A stretch of 33,896 bases of DNA, taken from assembly GCA_943704415.1 (NCBI GenBank), contig CALSCO010001868.1:1-33896 (forward strand), written 5' to 3'. The position numbers and the translations under genes are program-made. Every line of letters starts with the position of its first letter. The first letter of the stretch is position 1. Positions 1 to 9,364 of the stretch are shown piece after piece. The DNA comes from Parvularia atlantis (lineage: Eukaryota > Opisthokonta > Rotosphaerida). Under the pieces are notes generated by a model. That model did no database searches. It was not told the origin of the DNA and saw nothing but the letters and a program-made list of their open reading frames with translations.

Positions 1-64
1 GGGGGGGGGACGCAAACGCACCCGACGTGGCGAGCAGCACGGTCTCGGCGGAGGTCATGACTGT

Positions 65-70
65 CACGTG
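65..70. promoter_or_regulatory. Possible E-box (CACGTG) before ORC5
   Basis: A perfect CACGTG palindrome lies 20 bp upstream of the chosen ORC5 ATG. Such boxes bind bHLH factors in fungi and animals. Only 90 bp of upstream sequence is available, and a six-base site can occur by chance, so this is a weak call. Confidence 0.25.
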
Positions 71-90
71 GCTGGAAATCGCGCGCACCA

Positions 91-2048
91 ATGGTGGCGA
101 AGTGGGTCGGCCGCGCGCACGAGACGGCGCTGCTGCGCGCGCTGCTGCGGCCCGAGGCGGTGCGCGTGGCGCGCGGTGCGGACGCGGCGATCGGGGCGCG
201 GCTGATCGGTGCTGCCGTCGTTTGTGCAGGACGACAGCGCGGCCTACCCAGCCGTGTACGTCTGGGGCAGCCCGGCCACGGGCAAGACGCTCGTCGTGCG
301 CGGCGTGCTCGAGGGCGCACGGCACGCCTACTTCAGCTGCGTTGAGGCCGGTGCGCCGTCGCGCCATCGCGCCATTGGGTGCAACGCGCCAACGCGCCGT
401 CGCCGCAGCGCACCTCAAGGTCATGCTCGAGCGCTGCCTCAACCAGCTCGCGGGCGTCGAGCCGTCGGCCGCCAACGGGTACCAGTCGTACCGGCGCTGC
501 CACAGCCTGGCCGAGTTTGTGCGGCACCTGCGCGAACTTGTGGCCCCCGACCACCAGCGCGCGCGCTACCTGGTGCGGATCGCGCTTCGGCACGCGCCAG
601 CACTCATACGCGTGCGCGCCCAGGTCGTCGACCACTGCGAGCGCCTGCGCGATCTCGGCCCGACCGTTCTGCCAGCCCTCATGCGGCTGGGCGAGCTGGT
701 GCGCCCCTTGGCCGACTCGCATCAGTTGCTGAGGCGGCCCGTGCGGTGGCGCAGACAAACAGCAACACGGGCGTCGTGCTCATCAGCACGCTCGTCTGGG
801 ACAAGCTGCGGCCAGCCGTGGGCTGCGCCGAGCCCATCGTCGTGCACTTCCCGGACTATTCGCGCGACGACACCATCCGCATCCTCGCCCTGGTCTGCCC
901 CGCGTCAGACATGCTCGACCTGTACAACGTCTTCGCCGACCTGCTCTACAGCGTGTTTCAGGTGCGTGCGCCTTTTTGTCCCCTCGCAGCGGTCCGACCG
1001 CGCGCCTCGTAGGGGCCATGCAGGGACCTGAACGAGCTTGCGCACGTCGCCGCGCTGCTCTTCCCGAAGTACATCGAGCCCGTCGTGAGCGGGACGCGTG
1101 CGTGACGCGCCTGCGTGCGCCTGCCCATGCGAGCCCAACACGCGCCTCGCGCCAGTGACGCGGAGCGACACGGGCAAGCTGTATCACCACATCGAGCCCT
1201 TCTTCCGACACATGCTCGACAAGGTGCGCACCCGCCGCGACCGCGCACGGTCCGCAGCTTGCTCACGCGCGCACGCGCCACCCAGCTGTACCTGCGCGAG
1301 GTCTCGCGGTCCGAGTGGGAGCGCTCGTCGCGTCTCGCGCCGGCCACGCCCGCAGCAGAAGCGAGAGGCGGCAATGCTGCACCGATCGAGGCCGTGTCGG
1401 CGCTCATGTCCGCGTCGGCTGGTGCGCCCGACCCAGCGCCAGTGCCGCCGCTTAGCCGCCCGTCGCACGTCGACAGGCTCGACAACGCTGCGCACGGTCG
1501 AGCTGCCGTACCACAGCCGCTTCCTGCTGCTGGCCGCGTTTCTCGCGTCGTATAACCCGCCGCGCCTCGACCAGCGCTTCTTCACCAAGGGCGCGGGTGC
1601 GTGGCCGCGCGCGCAGCAGCAGCAGCAGCACCGTGCACGCGTGACGCGCGAAACGCGGGCAGAAATGGCGCATGCGGGCGACGGCAGCCGGCGCGGGCGC
1701 GCGCGCGTCAAGGGTGCGGCAGCGGGGCGGGGCGGGCGCGGGCGAGGCGGCGGGCGCGCGGCCGGCGACGCTCTGAGGCAGTACCAGGGCCCGCGCACGT
1801 TCCCGCTCGAGCGCCTGCTAGCCATCTTCCACCACATCATGAGCGAGCCCGTGGACGCGACGGTGGATCTGCAGACGCAGCTGGCCACGCTCGTGTCGCT
1901 GCGGCTCGTGGCGCAGGTCAGCCACGCCGAGCACCTCGAGAGCCCGACCTACCGCTGCCTGCTACGGCACGACGACGCGCAGCAGCTGGCGCAGTCGGTC
2001 GCCTTCGTGCTCAACCACTACATGTACGACTACAGCGCGGCGCAGTGA
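91..2048 (+). CDS. ORC5: Origin recognition complex subunit 5
   Basis: ORC5 is the AAA+-like subunit of the origin recognition complex that marks replication origins in the nucleus. Ten exons: 91-159, 230-350, 409-572, 624-698, 755-961, 1013-1097, 1156-1223, 1286-1421, 1477-1596, 1663-2048, giving about 476 aa, close to the human protein. Visible motifs in order: GRAHETALLRALL; Walker A GSPATGKT (residues 31-38); YFSCVEA; a Walker B-like VVDHCERLRD; FPDYSRDDT; RDLNELAHVAALLFPKYIEP; YLREVSRSEWE; VELPYHSRFLLLAAFLASYN; FPLERLLAIFHHI near the C terminus. All nine introns start GTGCG. The intron at 1597-1662 is 66 nt and open in frame, so its retention would add a Q/G/R-rich insert; I treat it as spliced. 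An out-of-frame ATG lies upstream at 57. The stop faces the COQ9 stop across 18 bp. Confidence 0.93.
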
Positions 2049-2066
2049 TACACAGTGTGTGCGCTT

Positions 2067-3064
2067 TCACTTGCGCGCGGGAAACACAAGCCCGTGCACT
2101 GTTCGCGCCACAAACGTCGCCGTGCTCGCCGCGCCGGCCGACAGCTTGCCAAACTGCTCGACGTCGCGCAGCCGCCGGTCGACAAAGTCGAACGTGTGCA
2201 GGAACTCGGGCGAGCGGTCCTGCGTCATGTACAGCTCTGCGGGGCGCGAACGTGCACCGTCAGCTCACGCGGTGCCGCAGCGTTTGCGCGCACCTGACGA
2301 CGCGTACACCGACGCGAGCAGCCCGCGCTTCGTGTACCAGTTGATCTGCGCCTGCGGTCAGTCCATCTGCAAGTGCCGTGGCCAGCGGGCAACGCACGTC
2401 GACCGAGCGGTCGCCCGCCTGGTACCAGATCTCGTCCGCGAGCGTGCCCAGCAGCTCGAGCGCCAGCGGCACTTGCGGCGGCTGTGCGAGCAGCGCGAGG
2501 GCCTGCGCGCTTCGCGCTCAGGTGGGCACGCACTGCAGTTGACTGTGCGCACGTCGGGCCAGTGCTGCACGACGGGCCGTTGCAGCGTCAGCCGGAAGCG
2601 CAGCGCCTGCCGGATCTTATCGGTCGTGCGCAGCCTGCGCGCGGATCGATGAGGCTATGCGCTGCGCCAGGGCACGGGCTGGCGCACTGTTGGAACGCCT
2701 CGGTCTGCATCGCCTCGGCCGTCTTGGCGGTGCACGTGCGCACATGGTGCTCGATCAACCCGACGGCGCCGCCCCGCACGAGCCCGTGCGTGACCTCGGG
2801 CAGGCCCGCGCGCACGGCGGCCTGCGGTCGGCCGTGAGTTCGTTCAGATGATGGGACGCGCCCGGCGCGCACGGTCTGCAGCGTCTCGAGCGTGAACCCG
2901 GTCTGCGGCACGAGCAGCATCGCCTCGCGCAGCACGCGCGCGCGCACGTCCGCGGCGCCGCCGTCGTCGTCCTCCGTCGTCGCCGCCGCCGCCCCGGTCC
3001 ACAGCGCGCGCCGCCCGCCGCCGCGCCCGCCGAGGAAGCGTGACAGAGGCACGACCGCGGCCAT
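2067..3064 (-). CDS. COQ9: Ubiquinone biosynthesis protein COQ9
   Basis: COQ9 is a lipid-binding, TetR-like-fold protein of the mitochondrial CoQ synthome that helps COQ7 hydroxylate its quinone precursor. Six exons on the minus strand: 3064-2873, 2821-2688, 2634-2553, 2502-2398, 2345-2294, 2236-2067, giving about 244 aa. All junction phases agree and all five donors are GTGCG. Diagnostic strings are LPEVTHGLVRGGAVGLIEH, TDKIRQALRFRL, ADEIWYQAGDRSVD, INWYTKRGLLASVYASSELY and MTQDRSPEFLHTFDFVDRRL, which match the COQ9 core, including the conserved WY.AGD.S.D and NWY..R segments. The N-terminal stretch before residue 35 is rich in Arg, Gly and Ala, as expected for a mitochondrial presequence. 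The ATG lies only 9 bp from the divergent ATG of the next gene. Confidence 0.92.
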
Positions 3065-3073
3065 GTCGGCACA
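3065..3073. promoter_or_regulatory. 9-bp gap between divergent start codons
   Basis: Only nine bases separate the COQ9 ATG (minus) from the acyltransferase ATG (plus). Any shared bidirectional promoter must therefore overlap the first coding exons, or one of the start choices is wrong. The next in-frame ATG for the plus gene is at 3086, only four codons downstream, so it barely changes the picture. Confidence 0.6.
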
Positions 3074-5259
3074 ATGGAGCGTCTGATGCGGCCGGCCACG
3101 TGGGCGGCGTCGTCCGTCCTCGTGCTGCTCGTGGCCCTGGCGGCGCTCGTCGGGCTGGACCGGATTATCGCGCGCGTCGCGGCGCGCCCGCCCCCCACGG
3201 CCGCGCCGGCCGCCGACGCCGAGCCCGCCGCGCACGTGAGCGACGGCACAACGGCCGCCGAGGTGCTCGCGCCCGGCCAGGAGAGCTTCGTTGTGCTGTT
3301 TTTCTTCGTGCTCGCCGCCACGGCCCTCGTCGAGCTCGCGGCGTGGATCCGCGCCGCACGACGCGGATCGGGCGCGGCCGAGGGTGCTGGCACCGTGGGC
3401 GCGGCGAAGCCGGAGGAGATCGAGCTCGGGCGGCTCCACGGCCACAGCCACGCGTCCGGCCCGACCACGCCCGACGTCGCGCCCACAGCAGCGTCCGGCA
3501 AGGGCGAGGGCACCGCCGCCGCCGCCGCCGTGACATCATCATCGTCATCGTCGTCTTCGTCAGCAGCAGCAGCAGCAGCAGCAGAGTCCGAGGAGGACGC
3601 GGGCGCCACCGTCGCCACCACGCCCGTAGCCGCGCCGACGCCTGCGCCGTCGTCGCACCATCGCGGTGCGTGCACGTGGCTGCTTGCGACGGGGCTGACG
3701 CACGCATCGCGCGCACAGGTGAGGCTCCCGGTGACGTGCGCACGGTGCTGCGCGCGCTCGTCACAATCCTCGCCGCCGTGACGATGATGCTGCTCGTCGA
3801 CGGGCCGTTCCCGTGGCACAACGTGCTCGCGGTCGCCAAGCTGCCGTACGACCGCGACCTCTTCCTCTTCGTGTGCCTCACCGTCGCGGTTATGGGCGGG
3901 CTGACGCTGCGCGACACACACAAGCACGACACCAAGCCGCTCCAGCGCGAGCAGACCGACGAGTGGCGCGGGTACATGCAGATCGGGTTCGTGCTCTACC
4001 ACTACTTTGCGGCCAAGGAAGCCTATAACCTCATTCGCGTCTTCATCGCCTCGTACGTGTTCCTCACCGGCTTTGGCAACTTTTCGTTCTTCTGGATCCG
4101 CCAGGACTACAGCTTCCTGCGCGTGTGCAAGATGCTTCTGCGGCTCAACCTGCTCGCCGTGCTCATCTGCGTCGCCATGAACAAGCCGTGGATGCTGTAC
4201 TACGTCTGCCCGCTGCACACGTTCAATTTCTTCCTCGTCTACGCGACCATGGCGATCATGCCGCACAAGAACACCGAGCCGGCGTGGATGTTTGGAAAGT
4301 TTGTCGCGCTCTTCGTCGTGCTTGTGCTCCTGTTCGAGGTTCCGGGCGTGTTTGACGTGGTCTTTGCGCCGCTCTGGCCGCTCATGCAGTTTGAGGACTC
4401 GCTGTACGAGTGGCGCTTCCGCTCGACCCTCGACCACTACGCCGTGCTCTGGGGCATGATCGTCGCCTACAATTTCCCCCTCCTCGAGCGCTGGCTGATG
4501 GGCCTGGAGACGCGGCCGCCGGTCGAGCGCCGCAACATCAAGGCCATCCTCGCCATCGTCAGCGGCACCGCGCTCTTCCTCTGGTTCTACTTCTTCTTCT
4601 CCATGCCCAAGCGCTCGTACAACGCCATCCACCCGTACGTCTCGATCGTCCCCCTGCTGGCCATGATCGTTCTGCGCAACTTCAGCCACACCGCGCGCGG
4701 CAAGGTGCGTGTGTTGTGCCGCCTGTTTTTGTTCGCGCGCGTGTACGTGCATGTCGAGACGTGCGCGCAGGTGCTCGGTGTGTTCCAGTGGTCGGGGCGC
4801 ATCACGCTCGAGACGTGCGTGCCGCGCGCGAAGGTGGGGGCGATTGCTGACGCCGCTTCGCGCGCGTGACGCAGTTACATGCTCCAGTTCCACGTACGGC
4901 CGACCCGACGCTGCCGGCCGCACTGACGCACGGGCGACCGCAGATCTGGCTCGCGAACGACGCCAAGGGCCTGATGCAGTACATCAACGTGAGCGAGCAC
5001 TACTTGATCAACTTCACCATCGCCACGGTGCGCGCCCTGCGCCTGCTCTGTCGGCATGCACGTGGCTGAGCGCGGCCACGGCCAGGCCGTGTACCTCGTG
5101 CTCAGCAACTGGGTGTTTGAGGCGACGGCCGTGCTCAACGACGCGCTCATCCCGCCCAACGCAACCCTGACGCAGGTCGCGCGGCGCGTGGGGCTGTGTG
5201 CGGCCGTGTGGGCCGGCATTTACCTCTTTGTGCTCGTGCTGCGCGCCGCTGCCGTCTGA
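3074..5259 (+). CDS. CAS1: CAS1/RWA-type 10-TM O-acyltransferase
   Basis: Membrane O-acetyltransferase of the Cas1p family, which acetylates glycans in the Golgi (fungal Cas1p, plant RWA, animal CASD1). Six exons: 3074-3665, 3719-4704, 4771-4814, 4875-4893, 4944-5027, 5086-5259, about 632 aa. An N-terminal membrane helix (residues about 12-30) is followed by an Ala/Pro-rich lumenal part, a second helix (about 75-95) and a long Ser/Ala tract. The CAS1 domain then starts near residue 198. Family signatures: DEWRGYMQIGFVLYHYFAAK, YNLIRVFIASYVFLTGFGN, FWIRQDYSFLRV, NKPWMLYYVCPLHTFNFF and the C-terminal SGRITLETYMLQFH. No N-terminal SGNH/GDSL catalytic domain is visible, unlike animal CASD1, so the layout resembles plant RWA proteins. 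The 66-nt intron at 4705-4770 is open in frame. Convergent with the photoreceptor gene. Confidence 0.92.
3510..3585 (+). repeat. GCC/TCA/GCA trinucleotide tracts
   Basis: Consecutive impure triplet runs within exon 1 of the CAS1-type gene encode a poly-Ala, poly-Ser and poly-Ala linker just before the acyltransferase domain. These are likely to be length-variable. Confidence 0.8.
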
Positions 5260-5340
5260 CGCGGCCCGCTGCATCGCCGCTTTTTTACGTTTCTCTTGTC
5301 CTTGCATATGGCACGCAAAACATACTGCACAGGGAGGGTG

Positions 5341-8011
5341 TCACAGCGGCCTGGCGTCGGCCGGCTGCGACCTTGCGTCGCTGCGCGGCCTCGCGTCGCT
5401 GGGCGGCGTCCCGTCGCCGGAGCTGGACCCGTTGCCGCTGGCGCGCGCTGCGGACGGGCCGGCCGAGTCAGATGCGCTGTCGTCGTTGGGCTGGCGGCGC
5501 GGTGTCAGCCAGACGCGCGCGTGTACAGGCGAAGTGGCGCACCCTGGCCTTCTTGTGTCTGCTTGTCACCGAATCGCTCGCGCCTCGGACCTGCTTGGCG
5601 TAGCGCAGACCGCACGCGTTGCAGAGCGACTTGCGGCCGTCGGGCCCTGTGTGTGCGCGTGGGCGTGAACCACCGCGGGCTCCCGGCGCATCGGAGACGC
5701 ACCTTTGCGCCACTCGGGCGAAGATGTCGTCTTGCACGAGGCGCAGGCCATGGGCGATCCCAGGCGGCCGATGGCGCGCAGTTTGGTAGTTGCTGAGGCG
5801 ACGGGGTCAGTGCGAGTGCAAGTCGCGTGCGGTGGGCGTACTCGGCTTGACCATCTGCGCGCCCACGGGCACGCTCGACGAGATCCCGCTGTCGCTCGCG
5901 CCCAGGAGCGACGACATGGTGAAGTTGGACTGCGTGCCCAATTCAGCACCTGCGAAGACGGCTGCGAATGCAACGCACCGCCGTGGGCGCGCGCGCCATT
6001 GTGAGCGGCGGGTGCGCGGCGCTCTGCATGCTGCTCTCGTGTGCAATCGCGCGGTTCTGCGTCCCCCCGGCGCGCAGTGGATCAGGCGGCGACTCGCCAG
6101 CGCACGCCCGCACGCGCGCGCACCTGGCAGAGCATGAGCTGCGGCTGGTGTGTGACCGGGTTGAGGAACGTGTTGAACTTGGTCAGGAGCGACACGTACG
6201 CGCCCGACTTGGCGCGCATGCGGTTGTACGACTGCGCCAGGCGCTTCGACTCCTGCGCGGGCCGAGTCAGCGCGGCGGTGGCGGTACCGCGGCCGTGCGT
6301 GCCTTGATGCTCGCGTGGATCCCGGCGATGTGCTCGACGTCCTCCGGGTGCAGGAAGTCGTAGATGGACTTGCCCAGGAGCTCGTCCTCGTTGTAGCCGA
6401 GGATGAGCGAGCAGTTGGGCGACGTGTACAGGAAGATTCCGTCGAGCGTCAGCTGCGTGAGGAACTGCGCGACGCACATTAGGCAAATAGTTCACGCACG
6501 TGCGCGGCTGTGCGCCGGCGCACCTCGTTGGCATCCATGTTGCTGCGGCACCACGAAAAGTCGTTTGCGGCGTCGTCGCCAACGTCCTCAATCAGCTTCT
6601 TGTCCAAGTCGAAGATGCGCGCCGTGGGCAGGTTGGTGAGGCCCTGGTAGGTGATCGTCGACATCTTGTTCTCGAGCGGCTGCGGCATGAGAGAGGGGTC
6701 AGCAGCGCGCAGACAGCCATGGGCACAACGCACAATGTCCTGCGTGATGCTCGGCAGGGCCCGCGTCGAGATGTCGGCTTGCAGACCGACATAGTACATG
6801 ACCGGTTCGCCCTCGGCGAGCGAGACGGGGAACATGGTGACAAAGTTCATGAACGGCACGCCGTGCTTGGTGTAATTGAGGATGCGCACTTGGCACTCCT
6901 CGTTGTGGTCAAGCGCGGTCTTGAGCTGGTAGACCGAGTTGCTGTCGCAAAACTGGCGCGGGCTCCCGCGAACGACGCTGCCGTCGGGCGCCTGGAGGAA
7001 GCGGCAGTTGCGCCCGATAATTTCGTGCAGCGGGTACTTGGTCAGGGTGGCGAACGAGGGCGAGGCGTAGACGATGGGGCAGTCGTCCTGGTTCGGGTCC
7101 GAGATGGTGAACGCGCACGACAGGTCGACCGGCCCAATGCGGTACTTGGCGTTGCGCCGGTTGGCGATGATGCCCAGCAGCCCGAGCAGGTCAAAGCGCG
7201 AGGCCGAGTAGACCGACTCGCTCGGCTCGTACTGCGGCAGGAGCGCCGAGCCGCCCGACGAGCTGCTCGAGCCGCTCGGGCTCTGGGTGTATTCCTGCGT
7301 CTTGACGCTGGCGGCCGGCGGAGGCGGCGCATGGCTCGGGACGGCGGCCGTGCGGCCCAGCATCGGCACGGACGCGCCGAGGTTGCTGACAAACTCGGCC
7401 GGTAGGGTGCCGGGCGCGAGCGTGAGGACGGGCGAGGGGAGGGTCGCGGCGGCAAGGGCGGGCGGGGCGGCGCCGCGCGGGCGGCCGGGGCCACCGAGCG
7501 AGAGCTGCACGGGCGGGATGTGCGTGGGCAGGGCCGGGCGGCCCTGGGCGTAGTGCGCGTGCGGGGGCTGGTGGAAGGTGCGCATGACCTCGCCTGCGGC
7601 GTTCTGGGCCGTCGCGCCGACGACGCGCCCGTGGGCCAGCGTCGGCACAAAGTACGAGAGGCTGCTGGATGAGCCGAGGGGCGACGGCGCGCTGATCTGG
7701 CTGGGCGGGCCGGGGCTGGGGCTGGTGAGCAGCCCGGCGGGGCCGGACGCGAGGCCGGACGCGGGCGTGCCGATCCCGCGCTCGTCGTCGTCCGCGAGCG
7801 CGTGCAGCGGCTTGACGGCGCCGCCGCTGCTGCCCACGTTGCCGTTGCCACCCCCGTTGCCGCCCCCGTTGCCGCTGCCGCTGCCACTGCCGGTGCCGCC
7901 GACGCGCGAGAGCGGGAGCACCGACGGGCCAAACAGCGTGGACGAGAACAGGTCCAGGTCGGACATGTGCCCGAAGTGGTCGTCCAGCCCCTCGAACATC
8001 TCCGAGAGCAT
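5341..8011 (-). CDS. wc-1: White-collar-1-like LOV-PAS-GATA photoreceptor
   Basis: Blue-light photoreceptor and transcription factor of the fungal WC-1 type. The first in-frame ATG is at 8011; an in-frame stop lies upstream at 8107. Exons: 8011-6734, 6679-6524, 6464-6288, 6252-6124, an exon ending at 5842, then 5792-5703, 5646-5543, 5490-5341; about 730 aa. The N terminus is Gly/Ser/Pro-rich. A LOV domain carries GRNCRFLQAPDG with the flavin-binding Cys near residue 336. A second PAS domain follows (residues about 479-580, DGIFLYTSPNCSLILGYNED). Near the C terminus is a GATA finger split by an intron: CASCKTTSSPEWRKG joined to GPDGRKSLCNACGLRYAKQ, i.e. C-x2-C-x18-C-x2-C, the white-collar spacing. 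A basic stretch (RHKKAR) and a Ser/Asp-rich tail end the protein. The splice between about 5950 and 6123 is unresolved. The intron at 6253-6287 is only 35 nt. Confidence 0.88.
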
Positions 8012-8167
8012 GGGCGCGGTGCCGGGCGTGGTGGCGGCAGGCGCGACGGGCGTGAAGGCGGCGGGGGCGGCTGCACGACGAGGCTCGGGCAACTCCAGAG
8101 TGAGTCAAAAGGTCTGGGCCTTGTTTACAGGTGGAATTTAGCTTCCGATCGACAACGGGCTGCAACC
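8012..8167. promoter_or_regulatory. Bidirectional promoter, photoreceptor / VPS26C
   Basis: This 156-bp gap separates divergent start codons. It contains TGAGTCA (8101-8107), the AP-1/Gcn4-type palindrome, and GATCGA (8147-8152), which matches the GATC-based core reported for Neurospora white-collar complex targets. The second site would fit light-dependent autoregulation. Both are short matches, and GATCGA also occurs elsewhere in the window, so function is only suggested. Confidence 0.45.
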
Positions 8168-9328
8168 ATGTCGCTGGACGTACGCCTCAAGCGTGTCGAC
8201 CGCGTGTTCCGCGAGGGCGTGCGTCGCCGTTGTGAGGCGGAGGGCGTGGCGCCGACGTCTGACCGCCGCACGCGCGCGTACACGCACACGCACACGCAGG
8301 AGAAGCTCACGGGCGTCGTCGTCGTGACGGGCCAGGGCGACGTCGCGCACAGCGGCATCACGCTCACGATTGAGGGCAGCGTCAACCTGCAGCTCAGCGC
8401 CAAGAGCGTGGGCATGTTTGAGGCGTTCTACAACTCGCTCAAGCCCGTCCAGCTCATCTTCTCCAGCTTCGAGGTCGCGCCGCCGGGCAAGCTGCCCTCG
8501 GGCACGACCGAGCTCCCGTTCGAGTTCCCGCTCAAGGGCAAGGACGGCCAGCCGCTGTACGAAACCTACCACGGCGTCTTTGTCAACATCCAGTACTCGG
8601 TCCGCGCCGACATGGCGCGCTCGTTCCTCAACGGCCGCAACCTGACCAAGTCGGTCGAGTTCATCATTGAGAACGAGGCGAGTGCGCGCGCGTGTGTGCG
8701 CTCGGGCTGACTTAGAGCGCGCGCGCACGGACAGCCGACCGAGAAGCTCGAGATTAATGAGGTCCCATTCAGCATCACGCCCGAGTCGCTCGAGAACGTC
8801 AAGAAGGTGCGCGCTGGCCGCCGGCCGGCGCGGGTACGGCCGCTCAGCGCGCCCGCAGCAACAGCAGGCTAACGTGCCCAAGTTCAAGATCTCGGGCAAG
8901 CTCACGTCGTCCACGTGCTCCATCACCGAGCCGTTTACGGGCGAGCTCGTAGTCGAGAACGTTGACGCCAAGATCAAGTCGATCGAGCTGCAGCTCGTCC
9001 GCGTCGAGACCTGCGGCTGCGCCGACGGCTACGCGCGCGACGGTGCGTGCACTCTGCCTCCCCCATGGCACTCTGCGCGCGGACCAACGCGCGTGCTCCG
9101 TGTGCCTCAGCGACCGAGATCCAGAACATCCAGATCGCCGAGGGCGACGTGTGCCGCGGCCTGACCGTGCCCATGCACATGATCTTCCCAAGGCTGTTCA
9201 CCTGCCCCACCCTCGCCTCAAAGAACTTCAAAGTCGAGTTTGAGGTCAACCTGGTCGTGCTGCTGCAGGACGGCTACCTGATCACCGAGAACTTCCCGAT
9301 CCGCCTCATCCGCGCCAAGTCGTCGTGA
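8168..9328 (+). CDS. VPS26C: VPS26C (DSCR3), Retriever complex subunit
   Basis: Arrestin-fold subunit of Retriever (VPS26C-VPS35L-VPS29), which recycles cargo from endosomes together with the CCC/Commander complex. Five exons: 8168-8218, 8300-8695, 8735-8806, 8859-9042, 9111-9328, about 306 aa against 297 in human. An alternative acceptor nine bases on would remove QQQ at exon 4. Identity to animal DSCR3 is very high: NLQLSAKSVGMFEAFYNSLK, LYETYHGVFVNIQYSVRADM, TGELVVENVD, ELQLVRVETCGCADGYARD, TEIQNIQIAEGDVCRGL and FPRLFTCPTL all read almost as in the human protein. These strings distinguish it from retromer VPS26A/B. All four donors are GTGCG; the second intron (8696-8734) is 39 nt and its exact donor is the least certain. 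The gene is divergent from the photoreceptor and convergent with the SRA1-domain gene (36 bp between stops). Confidence 0.95.
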
Positions 9329-9330
9329 GC

Positions 9331-9346
9331 GTGTGTGTGTGTGTGT
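9331..9346 (+). repeat. (GT)8 microsatellite
   Basis: Eight perfect GT units sit directly after the VPS26C stop codon, in the 36-bp gap shared by two convergent 3' ends. Confidence 0.85.
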
Positions 9347-9364
9347 TGTACCGCCACAAAGGGG

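Noticed and set aside
1-9. Run of nine G at the left edge
   Set aside because: It sits exactly at the window end and looks like a sequence-end or low-complexity edge, not a feature.
1597-1662. ORC5 segment with a Q5 run as coding sequence
   Set aside because: It is open in frame, but has a GTGCG donor and CAG acceptor, matches no ORC5 homologue and fits the local intron size, so I treat it as an intron.
2755-4923. Long minus-strand open frame (722 codons)
   Set aside because: It is antisense to the clearly conserved CAS1-type gene. It is His/Glu/Arg-rich with no family motif, and open only because GC-rich DNA has few stops.
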